From positions 1 to 64,000 of the forward strand of contig JAOZST010000001.1 in NCBI GenBank assembly GCA_029939535.1: a stretch of 64,000 bases of DNA. Direction: 5' to 3'. A program made the position numbers and the translations under genes. Origin of the DNA: NBML01 sp029939535 (GTDB lineage Bacteria; Desulfobacterota; Desulfobacteria; Desulfobacterales; Desulfobacteraceae). The notes under the pieces are model-generated. The model was given only the letters and a program-made list of their open reading frames with translations, did no database searches and had not been told where the DNA came from. Below are positions 45,095-52,934 of the stretch, piece by piece; position 1 is the first letter of the stretch; the number at the start of each line of letters is the position of its first letter.

Positions 45095-47560
45095 TCAGGC
45101 TTTAATCTTTTTCATTTCAGGATCATAAAGGGGTTTTAGGGATACCTGGGCAGGATATATGGTTCCTGCAATATCAATTTCCCACTTCCCGGTATTGATA
45201 TAATTTTCATCAATGGGTTCATCCGCCTCAATCATGAATAACCCTATGGCTCCTCCAAGGGTGAAACCATAAGAGCCTGTACTGACATACCCGACTTTTT
45301 TCCCGTTTCTGGTGACAATTTCAGCATGAAATAATAAGGGTTCCGGGTCTTTGACCATCACCTGGGCCATGCGCCTTGTCATTGGGCCCTGGGCTTTTTT
45401 CTTCACACAGGCTTCTTTGCCTATAAATTCGTCCGGCTTTTCCAGTTTAACGGTAAATCCCAATCCTGTTTCATAGGGATCATCTGTGTTGTCCATGTCA
45501 TGGCCGTAATCACGATAGCCTTTTTCCATTCTCAGGCTGGCAAGGGCTTTGAGTCCTGCATGGCGCAGGTTGAATTTTTCTCCTGCCTCAACAACATGGT
45601 CATACACGTGGGTGGCCTGTTCTGTGGGGATATAGAGTTCATATCCAAGTTCACCTAGATAGGTGATCCTGATGCATATAGCTTTGGCATACCCAATGGC
45701 AATCTCTTTGGCATGTCTATAGGGGAATGCCTCATTTGATAAATCTGTCTGGGTGATTGACTGCAGAAGCTCACGGGATTTTGGGCCTTGGATATTTAAC
45801 TGGGCAAAGGCTGAAGTCATATCAGTGACAAAGGCATGGGCATCATCTGGAATATTTCTTTTCATCCAGGCTTCTGCATGGCGGTGCATGGTGTCTGTAA
45901 CAACCACCAGGTATTTTTCCTCTTCAAGCTTTGCGACCGTTAAATCAGTTTCTATTTTTCCTGTTTCATTGAGCCAGGGTGTATAGGTAACCTGGTTTGT
46001 TTTTTCGCAGACTTCATTGGCTGAAATCCTGTTCAGCACTTTTCCGGCATCACGGCCCTGGACAAAAAATTTAGGCATAAAAGACATATCCATGAGGATA
46101 ACATTTTCCCGGGCTGCTTTATGTTCAGCTTCCCAGAAATCAAACCATTCAACTTTGCCCCAGGAATCTTTTTCAATCTTTGCTTCATGGCCTTCTGGAG
46201 CATACCAGTCCGCACCTTCCCAGCCGCTGACATCCCTGAAATACGCACCCTTTGCCTTGAGGCGGTCATAAAATGCTGATTTTTTGGCACCCCTTGCCGA
46301 TTGCATGGATTTGTAGGGGTAATGGCTTTTATAAACCATGCCAAGGGATTCAACAGTCCTGTGTTTTCTGTATTCCGGGTTGTTTTGATAGGTGTGGAGA
46401 CGATCAATGTTAAACCCGGTGATATCAATATCCGGTTCTCCAGTCATTATCCAATGGGCCATGGCCCGGCCAAGGCCTCCGCCAACGATGATGCCTATGG
46501 AATTTAATCCCGCAGCTACAAAATAATTTTTCACTTCAGGTGCTTCACCAACAATGGCCTGGAGGTCTGCTGTGAAACTTTCAGGGCCACAGAAAAATTT
46601 CTTTATTCCTATTTCCTTTGTTATGGGAACCCTGGACATGGCTTTTTCCAAAAATGGTCCCATACGGTCCCAATCCGGTTCAATCTCACCAAAGGAAAAG
46701 TTCTCCGGAATACGCTTGATATTCCAGGGAGCACATTTAGGCTCAAATAATCCCACCATGAGTCCGCCCACTTCCTCCCTATAATATCCATAATGGGAAG
46801 GGTCTTCCAGGACAGGCATGTTTTTTGGGATGTCGTCTATCTCCTCTGTTATTAAATAATAATGCTCCGAAGCCTGGTTGGGAATATTGATACCGGAGAG
46901 TTCTCCAATTTGCCTGGCCCACATCCCAGCACAATTGACAACCACATCGGCCTGGATATCACCATTTGCAGTTTTTACGCCGGTAGCAACACCATTTTTC
47001 TTTATTATTCCAGTGGAGGGAGTTTTTTCAAATATTTTTACTCCCTGGTTCCTGGCACCTTTGGCCAGGGCCATGGTTACATCCACCGGGTTAACCCGGC
47101 CGTCCTCTTTTACGTAAAAGCCAGCCAGCAGATCATCTACACGGGCAAGGGGGAAAAGATCCTTGATCTCTTTAGGGGAGATTTCATGTACATCGATTCC
47201 GCAATATCTATTAAATGCAGCAACCCTGCGGTATTCTTCCAAACGGTCTTTATTGCTGGCCGCTTCTATGAAACCAACAGGCTTAAACCCGGTTGATAAC
47301 CCGGTTTCAGCTTCAAGTCGGGTGTAAAGATCACGGGAATATTTGCGCATCTCGGTTGAGGTTTCAGAGGTTGATCCAAAGGTTACCATGAGACCTGCGG
47401 CATGCCAGGTTGTTCCGGAAGTTAACTCATCCCTTTCCAGGACAACTACATCTTTGCAGCCCATGTGGCCCAGATGGTAGGCAATGGAACAACCAATAAT
47501 TCCTCCACCTATGATGACAACATTTGCTTTTTCAGGTAAAACCATTTTATTGTTTTCCAT
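45095..47560 (-). CDS. Dimethylglycine/sarcosine dehydrogenase-like FAD flavoprotein with GcvT-type domain
   Basis: 821 residues in two halves. The N-terminal DAO domain starts VVIIGGGIIGCSIAYHLG; SGTTWHAAGL contains the histidine that carries covalent FAD in dimethylglycine and sarcosine dehydrogenases. The C-terminal 390 residues are a GcvT/aminomethyltransferase-like folate domain, with LNIQGPKSRELL, YLGELGYELYIP and SLRMEKGYRDYGHDM. The family removes an N-methyl group oxidatively and can pass the C1 unit to THF, with ETF as usual electron acceptor. It lies 29 bases after mttB on the same strand. It probably handles a demethylation product or sarcosine-type substrate, but the exact one is inferred. 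Confidence 0.88.
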   Translation of the reverse strand: MENNKMVLPEKANVVIIGGGIIGCSIAYHLGHMGCKDVVVLERDELTSGTTWHAAGLMVTFGSTSETSTEMRKYSRDLYTRLEAETGLSTGFKPVGFIEAASNKDRLEEYRRVAAFNRYCGIDVHEISPKEIKDLFPLARVDDLLAGFYVKEDGRVNPVDVTMALAKGARNQGVKIFEKTPSTGIIKKNGVATGVKTANGDIQADVVVNCAGMWARQIGELSGINIPNQASEHYYLITEEIDDIPKNMPVLEDPSHYGYYREEVGGLMVGLFEPKCAPWNIKRIPENFSFGEIEPDWDRMGPFLEKAMSRVPITKEIGIKKFFCGPESFTADLQAIVGEAPEVKNYFVAAGLNSIGIIVGGGLGRAMAHWIMTGEPDIDITGFNIDRLHTYQNNPEYRKHRTVESLGMVYKSHYPYKSMQSARGAKKSAFYDRLKAKGAYFRDVSGWEGADWYAPEGHEAKIEKDSWGKVEWFDFWEAEHKAARENVILMDMSFMPKFFVQGRDAGKVLNRISANEVCEKTNQVTYTPWLNETGKIETDLTVAKLEEEKYLVVVTDTMHRHAEAWMKRNIPDDAHAFVTDMTSAFAQLNIQGPKSRELLQSITQTDLSNEAFPYRHAKEIAIGYAKAICIRITYLGELGYELYIPTEQATHVYDHVVEAGEKFNLRHAGLKALASLRMEKGYRDYGHDMDNTDDPYETGLGFTVKLEKPDEFIGKEACVKKKAQGPMTRRMAQVMVKDPEPLLFHAEIVTRNGKKVGYVSTGSYGFTLGGAIGLFMIEADEPIDENYINTGKWEIDIAGTIYPAQVSLKPLYDPEMKKIKA

Positions 47561-47589
47561 GGGAGTTCCTTTTACTTATTTGCTCCAAA

Positions 47590-49059
47590 TTAATTTATAC
47601 CCATTTCCTGTTCTGTTTCTACAACAATGGATCGAATTTTTGCCAGCACCTCGTCTGAAAGTTTTGCAGGAATATGGGTTTCCAGGATATATCTGACCTT
47701 CATCAAAGCCCTTTCATAGGCATTGGTTGAACCTGCCTTTTCCCAGCCTCCCCGCATTTTGCGGTCAATCAATTCAGGTTTGGACTGACTTCTCATATGG
47801 TTGAATGTGTGTTTGTGCATTAGGTAATCTCCGCCTGGGCCTATCTCCTTGATAGGATCTATGGCAAGGGATTCATCATTAACAGGAATACCCTGAATCG
47901 TATGTTTAATCATACGTGCAAACTCACAGTCTAAAACCAGCTGGCCGTAATCAAAGGTGATGCCGCTTTCAAGCATCCCGGCCCCATAAATCATATTGGC
48001 GCCTGCCAATGCGGGAATAAGTCCGGTAAGTGTCTTTTCATGGCCAGTCTGGACGTCGGATATTTTACTGTCGCCCTAGCCGCCTGCAACATAGGAGGGC
48101 AAAGCATAATACCGGGCAAGACGGGCCACAGCACCGCTGATTACAGCACACTCCGGGGTGCCCACGCTGGCTGAGGCAAGTTTAAGATCCATGGCTGTTG
48201 TTGAACTGCCGTAAATAACCGGGGTTCCCCTCCGGGTGAGCTGGGCCAGGGTGATTCCGGAAAGGACTTCGGCATTGTGATTAACAAGGGTGCCTGCCAG
48301 AGTTACAGGGGAAGTGCCCCCTGCCATTGCCATGGACAGGATGTTGCATACCACATTGTTTCTGGCGGCTTCCATTATGATTTCACAACAGTCGGAGATC
48401 AGCTTCAAAGGACTTACCGGGCAGGTTGTAAAGGAAACAATGGGGCGGTTTTTAAATTTCTCCACACCCCCTGCAATGGCCTCACCCATTTCAATGATTT
48501 TTTTCAGGAATTTTCCATTCCCAGGGCCAAAGGCACAATGTTTTGAGGTGTTGGTAAGATAGGCCTCTGCATTGTGGAGGGGAACTGTGTCCTGGTTTAC
48601 ATCATGGGCTCCAAGGGCTTTTTCGCAAAAATCAATTTCAGGAAGAGCATCAATTACTTTGGCAGAATCAATCAAATCCTTTTTTACGGGAGATCTGTTT
48701 TCTCCGGTATAGGGATCATTTACCATTACCCCTTCACTGAAATTGGTGAAATAAACCCGGGTGTTTTCCAGGACAATATCGTGTCTGGGATCACGGCCGT
48801 GGAGCACTACCTTGGGAGGTGCAGACCTGATGGCATCCTCCACCATCACCGGTGGAATTTTAACAATTTTTGTGTCACGGTTTACAATAGCTCCCCCTTC
48901 CTCAAAAAGATCCAGCGCATCTTCATCTTCCACAAAAATGCCTGTTTCATTGAGGACTTCAAGGGTTCCATAGTGAATCTCATCAAGCTCATCCTCTGTC
49001 AGGATATTGAGACTCAATCCGGAGCTTAGTTGTCTTCCCGCATGAAAATTACGTTTCAT
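47590..49059 (-). CDS. mttB: Trimethylamine methyltransferase MttB, with in-frame amber codon (pyrrolysine)
   Basis: One frame of 490 codons, interrupted only by TAG at 48076-48078 (codon 328). Without read-through it would be two pieces, 327 residues and a tail beginning 22 codons later; those 22 codons clearly code for MttB (GDSKISDVQTGHEK). Archaeal MttB is about 495 residues with pyrrolysine near 334, so length and position both fit. The enzyme transfers a methyl group from trimethylamine to a corrinoid protein, with pyrrolysine in the active site. A methyl acceptor (MttC) and pylTSBCD are not in the window. A sequencing error or true pseudogene is the alternative, but no other lesion is visible. 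Confidence 0.9.
48076..48078 (-). other. mttB: In-frame UAG read as pyrrolysine
   Basis: The minus-strand codons read TAT GTT GCA GGC GGC TAG GGC GAC AGT, that is YVAGG-O-GDS. Open frame on both sides continues the MttB homology. At least eight other genes in the window end in TAG as a real stop. Confidence 0.88.
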
Positions 49060-49189
49060 ATGGTATTTACCTCATGATTAATTTGTGGCTGCTAATTTCA
49101 AGTCCCCAGTTTTATAAAATTTAAAAGGAGCTTTGGATTTTCAGCTGCCAGCCTTTATTCTTACGGACAAACTATTTTACGTACAAAAT

Positions 49190-49217
49190 AAATGTTACTA
49201 CTAACCGGGTAACATTT
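49190..49217. promoter_or_regulatory. Inverted repeat, candidate TrmB-type operator
   Basis: AAATGTTAC (49190-49198) and GTAACATTT (49209-49217), perfect 9-base arms with a 10-base centre. It lies between the divergent regulator and mttB, just past the predicted mttB transcription start, a suitable position for repression. Confidence 0.6.
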
Positions 49218-49229
49218 TTTCTTGTCTTT

Positions 49230-49258
49230 TTTTAACAAACTCTCTATATCTATGTCAA
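49230..49258 (-). promoter_or_regulatory. Candidate promoter of the mttB operon
   Basis: On the minus strand, TTGACA (49258-49253), a 17-base spacer, then TTAAAA (49235-49230). The inverted repeat at 49190-49217 lies directly downstream. Confidence 0.5.
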
Positions 49259-49336
49259 GCTTAAAAAACAGCCAATAAAAAGTGGTAAAATACTCTATCC
49301 CGCAAAAAGTAAAAAGTCGGATCAAAGGAAATTTGC

Positions 49337-50122
49337 ATGGTAAAAATAAACACAGAATTAAAACTTGGATTGTCTGACTATGCACTTAACGCCTATGTTT
49401 CCCTGGCAGCAAATCATCCTGTTAACGGATCACAGTTAAGCCGGCAGTCCGGTATACCCAGGGCCAGGATATATGATGTTTTAGAAACCCTTATTGCCAA
49501 GGGTTTTGTCATTGAATCCAGCAAGGGAATGTACTCGCCTATTCCTTCCCGGGAATTTATCCGAAGGCTGCGCCAGGATTTTGAAATTATGCTTTCTTCC
49601 CTGGAAGAGAAATTAAAAAAGGCCAGACAAAAGCCTGAAAAAGATGTCATCTGGACCATAAAAGGCTATGGAGCAGCAATGGGCAAGGCAGAAGAGATGA
49701 TTGACCAGGCAAAGGAAGAGATCTATATTCGGATGGCTCCTGAGGAGGGGCAGCATCTTGATGCAAAGCTCATGAAGGCGGAATCCCGGGGTGTGCAGGT
49801 AAAATATATTTCAATGAAACCCGGGCCTGGAAAATTCAAGTTTCAGATAATTCACCCCTGTCCTGAGCCCTGTGAGGATTCAAATACCAGGTTTTTTGAT
49901 ATTGTTGTGGATAAAGAAGAAATTTTATGCGGAATGTTCATTAAAGGTGATGAAGAAAGTTCAGTGATTAACTGGGGACTGAATAAGAGATTTGTCCTGT
50001 CAGGAAGGGACAGCCTGCGCCATGATTTTTTTCACTATTTTCTCCATAAAATTAAAAATGAAAAAAAAGAACTTACCCAAAAGGAAAACGAATTATACGA
50101 ATTTATCCAGAAAGATATTTAA
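49337..50122 (+). CDS. TrmB-family transcriptional regulator
   Basis: 261 residues. The N-terminal 75 residues are a winged helix: LGLSDYALNAYVSLAANHP, SQLSRQSGIPRARIYDVLETL and KGFVIESSKGMY. A coiled coil (about 80-105) leads to a TrmB C-terminal domain of the phospholipase-D-like fold that usually binds a small ligand. TrmB regulators are common in archaea and occur in anaerobic bacteria. It is divergent from mttB and upstream of the ABC importer, so it most likely senses the transported or demethylated substrate. AAGGA lies eight bases before the ATG. Confidence 0.85.
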   Translation: MVKINTELKLGLSDYALNAYVSLAANHPVNGSQLSRQSGIPRARIYDVLETLIAKGFVIESSKGMYSPIPSREFIRRLRQDFEIMLSSLEEKLKKARQKPEKDVIWTIKGYGAAMGKAEEMIDQAKEEIYIRMAPEEGQHLDAKLMKAESRGVQVKYISMKPGPGKFKFQIIHPCPEPCEDSNTRFFDIVVDKEEILCGMFIKGDEESSVINWGLNKRFVLSGRDSLRHDFFHYFLHKIKNEKKELTQKENELYEFIQKDI

Positions 50123-50151
50123 TTGGAAGTATAGGACAGACTTTAAAATAC

Positions 50152-50180
50152 TTGACATCTGTAAATGTTCTAGATAGTTT
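50152..50180 (+). promoter_or_regulatory. Promoter of the ABC importer genes
   Basis: TTGACA (50152-50157), 17-base spacer, TAGTTT (50175-50180). Within the spacer TAAATGTTC resembles one half of the AAATGTTAC repeat upstream of mttB, a possible second regulator site. Confidence 0.5.
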
Positions 50181-50294
50181 TTTTGGGCTAGTAAAAAATT
50201 GTTAGTTGATTCATGTTTGTTAATAAATTACTAAGTATATTCCCGTGGCATTTTGTTATGGGAAAATTAATATTAATATGAACAGGAGGTTTTT

Positions 50295-51146
50295 ATGAAA
50301 AAATTGTTTATGGGCTGGGCTCTAATTTCAGCAATGCTGCTTGTCTTTGCAGGAACCAGTATGGCTGGAAAATCTGCACTTGAAGAAATTTATGAAGCCA
50401 AGACCATAGTGGTATCAACAGATGCCAATTATGCTCCCCAGAGTTTTCTAAACGACAAGGGTGAGTTGGAAGGGTTTGATGTAAGTGTTGCAAAGGAAGT
50501 TGCCAAAAGACTGGGTGTAAAGGTTAAATTTATTACACCGGACTGGGATCTAATTACAGCGGGAAAATGGGGGAAACGATGGGATCTTTCCATAGGCTCC
50601 ATGACTCCCACAAAAGAGAGAAAAAATGCTCTATTATTTACCCTGCCCTATTACAGCTCTCCAGCCCAGTTTGCAGTACATAAAGACAATACAGATATAA
50701 AAACCCTGGCTGATCTTGCAGGCAAAAAAATTGGAATTGCCGGTGAAACAACCAATGAAAGATATCTTCAGAAAGATCTTTCCATTGAAGACGTTAAAAT
50801 CGTTTATCAGGACTGGAAACCAGGCAAGCTGCAGACTTATCCCACTGATGCAAACCACATCGAAGATCTGTCCCTGGGTGATGGGGCGAGACTGGATGCC
50901 ATATTTACATCCAAACAGACCCTTGCAGAGGCGATTCGATCCGGATGCGGCAGTGGATGTCCCATAAAAATGCTGGGTGAACCACCCTATTACGAACCCC
51001 TTAGTTTTGCCCTGGATAAAAGTCGTGCCAACAGCCAGACCCTTGTGGACAAACTCAATGAGATTTTAAAATCCATGTATGCTGACGGCACCCTGGTCAA
51101 GCTGTCGGAAAAATTCTATCATACCAATCTGATCCCAAAGTTATAA
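50295..51146 (+). CDS. ABC transporter substrate-binding protein, family 3 (amino-acid type)
   Basis: 283 residues with a signal peptide (MKKLFMGWALISAMLLVFAG...SMA); no lipobox cysteine, so a free periplasmic protein. Family 3 signatures are VSTDANYAPQSFLNDKGELEGFDVSVAKEVAKRLG (as landmarks VSTDANYAPQSF and GFDVSVAKE) and SMTPTKERKNALLFTLPYY. A CGSGCP segment near residue 215 could form a disulfide. Betaines are normally bound by OpuAC/ProX-type proteins, so this family 3 binder points to an amino-acid-like ligand, possibly a methylated one. Strong AGGAGG; a hairpin separates it from the permease. Confidence 0.9.
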   Translation: MKKLFMGWALISAMLLVFAGTSMAGKSALEEIYEAKTIVVSTDANYAPQSFLNDKGELEGFDVSVAKEVAKRLGVKVKFITPDWDLITAGKWGKRWDLSIGSMTPTKERKNALLFTLPYYSSPAQFAVHKDNTDIKTLADLAGKKIGIAGETTNERYLQKDLSIEDVKIVYQDWKPGKLQTYPTDANHIEDLSLGDGARLDAIFTSKQTLAEAIRSGCGSGCPIKMLGEPPYYEPLSFALDKSRANSQTLVDKLNEILKSMYADGTLVKLSEKFYHTNLIPKL

Positions 51147-51158
51147 AATAAGAATCTG

Positions 51159-51213
51159 GAAGCGGTTTTAACAGTCCTGTAAGTCCGGACTATTTGAGAC
51201 CGCTTCTTTTTTT
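51159..51213 (+). terminator. Attenuating terminator between binding protein and permease
   Basis: GAAGCGGT (51159-51166) pairs with ACCGCTTC (51199-51206), an inner AGTCC/GGACT stem is enclosed, and a T7 run follows. It probably lets the binding protein be made in excess over the membrane parts. Confidence 0.8.
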
Positions 51214-51253
51214 CCAGTAACAGGTCCTAGCTATAAGACAAAAGGAGATAGGA

Positions 51254-52120
51254 ATGACTGCCAATACCACACTCCCGGGAGCAGGGGGCATCCCTTTGGA
51301 AGCCCAGCAGGTTCTCAATCAAATTGAAGAAAAAAAATCAAAGTACAGGCGAAATATGATCATCGCTTTTGTTGTTTTGATTATTTTTATGGTAACTACC
51401 CTTATAGTTTTGGGACTTGATTTCAAATTCATGGCCAAATGGCTTCCCTTTATTCTTGCCGGCAGCGGATACACCTTTCTGGTGGCTTTCCTTGCCATAT
51501 CTCTGGCCTGCATTCTTGCCGTGGTGGGAGCCCTGGGTCGGCTTTCCACAAACCCTATCTTCAACAGTATTGCAACCTCCTATGTGTCCCTTATCCGGGG
51601 AACCCCTCTTTTAGTCCAGGTCTATATGTGGTATTTGGCTCTGCCCCAGATCGGCAAAGCACTGGAAGCCTACGGAATTCCGGGAATTCAGCGTCTTCTT
51701 ACCCTTCCTGCTGTTCCAGCGGGTATTCTGGCCCTTGGGGTGTGTTATGGTGCCTATATGACAGAAACCGTCCGGGCTGGTATTCAGTCCATTAAAATCG
51801 GTCAGACAGAAGCTGCAAAGGCCCTGGGCATGACCAAAGCTCAGACCATGAAAAGAGTAATTTTCCCCCAGGCCCTGAGGGTGATTATCCCACCGGTCTC
51901 CAATGAGTTTATTGCCATGATCAAGGATTCCTCCCTGGTTTCTCTGATGGGGGTGTGGGAACTTTCCTATCGGGCCATAAAGGTGGGGAGGAGGCATTTT
52001 CAATCCCTTGAAATGCTGATCATGGTGGCATTTATTTATTGGATCATGTGTATGATCCTGCAATTTGTCCAGGAGAAGATTGAACGGCATATGGCCAGGG
52101 GCGACAGGAGGATATCATGA
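51254..52120 (+). CDS. ABC transporter permease, amino-acid type
   Basis: 288 residues. An N-terminal cytoplasmic segment (about 35 residues) leads to a first membrane helix, then the HisMQ-type permease core: [39 protein letters not shown] and the coupling EAA loop [20 protein letters not shown]. About six membrane helices. Only one permease gene is present, so it should work as a homodimer. The extended N-terminus is unusual for family members of about 220 residues. The ATPase start overlaps the stop by four bases. Confidence 0.92.
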   Translation: MTANTTLPGAGGIPLEAQQVLNQIEEKKSKYRRNMIIAFVVLIIFMVTTLIVLGLDFKFMAKWLPFILAGSGYTFLVAFLAISLACILAVVGALGRLSTNPIFNSIATSYVSLIRGTPLLVQVYMWYLALPQIGKALEAYGIPGIQRLLTLPAVPAGILALGVCYGAYMTETVRAGIQSIKIGQTEAAKALGMTKAQTMKRVIFPQALRVIIPPVSNEFIAMIKDSSLVSLMGVWELSYRAIKVGRRHFQSLEMLIMVAFIYWIMCMILQFVQEKIERHMARGDRRIS

Positions 52121-52881
52121 CAAAAAATTCAACACCCATGGTAAAAATCACCAATGTTCATAAGGTATTTGGTGGAACACTTCATGTGCTTTGCGGCATT
52201 GATCTTGAAGTGAATAAAGGCGAAACCATTGTGATTCTGGGGGCTTCGGGTTCAGGGAAAAGTACTTTGCTGCGCTGCATCAATTTTCTGGAAGAACCCA
52301 CGGCCGGAACCATTGAAGTGGACGGGATTGCAATTAATGCCGGTGAAAATGATAAGACAAGGGAAAATCATATTCTGGATATCCGCAAGAAAACCGGTAT
52401 GTGCTTTCAATCCTTTAATCTTTTTCCCCATATGACTGTTTTGGAAAACATTATTGAAGGACCGGTAACAGTGCTGGGCCAGAAAAAAAAGCAGGCCATT
52501 GTCTATGCAGAAGAACTTCTTGACTGGGTGGGACTGACGGAAAAGCGTGACGAACACCCTTCACGCCTCTCAGGCGGGCAGCAGCAGAGGGTAGCCATTG
52601 CCAGAAGCCTTGCCATGAAGCCCAAGGTCATGCTGTTTGACGAGCCCACCTCGGCACTGGACCCTGAACTTGTGGGGGAGGTGGTGGATGTAATGGAACG
52701 TCTGGCCAAAGAGGGCATGACCATTATTGCTGTAACCCATGAAATGCACTTTGCCCGGGATGTGGCAGATCGTGTCTTTATCATGGATGGGGGCAACTGG
52801 ATCGAAGAAGGACCGCCGGAGAAGATTTTCAATAACCCTGAACACCAGCGTACCAGGCAGTTCCTGGCCCATATCCTTTAG
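52117..52881 (+). CDS. ABC transporter ATP-binding protein, amino-acid type
   Basis: 254 residues. Walker A is [13 protein letters not shown], the Q-loop is [12 protein letters not shown], the ABC signature is [16 protein letters not shown], Walker B is [14 protein letters not shown], and the H-loop is [13 protein letters not shown]. This is the polar-amino-acid subfamily, with an ENDKTREN insertion after strand three. It completes the importer with the preceding two genes. TAG is its stop. The next gene, an MttB-like methyltransferase, follows within 54 bases and probably shares the transcript. Confidence 0.95.
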   Translation: MTKNSTPMVKITNVHKVFGGTLHVLCGIDLEVNKGETIVILGASGSGKSTLLRCINFLEEPTAGTIEVDGIAINAGENDKTRENHILDIRKKTGMCFQSFNLFPHMTVLENIIEGPVTVLGQKKKQAIVYAEELLDWVGLTEKRDEHPSRLSGGQQQRVAIARSLAMKPKVMLFDEPTSALDPELVGEVVDVMERLAKEGMTIIAVTHEMHFARDVADRVFIMDGGNWIEEGPPEKIFNNPEHQRTRQFLAHIL

Positions 52882-52934
52882 CCTGCAGATGAAATAAAGT
52901 GAACGAAATAGCCCGTAATTTTGAAAGGAAATTA

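Noticed and set aside
47590..48009. Separate gene for the C-terminal MttB fragment starting at ATG 48009
   Set aside because: The 22 codons between the TAG and this ATG are in frame and conserved MttB sequence, no ribosome-binding site is placed there, and the combined length is right. One gene with read-through explains it better than two genes or a pseudogene.
50266..50277. Palindrome ATTAATATTAAT before the binding-protein gene
   Set aside because: Perfect dyad, but made only of A and T in an AT-rich leader, so chance is likely.
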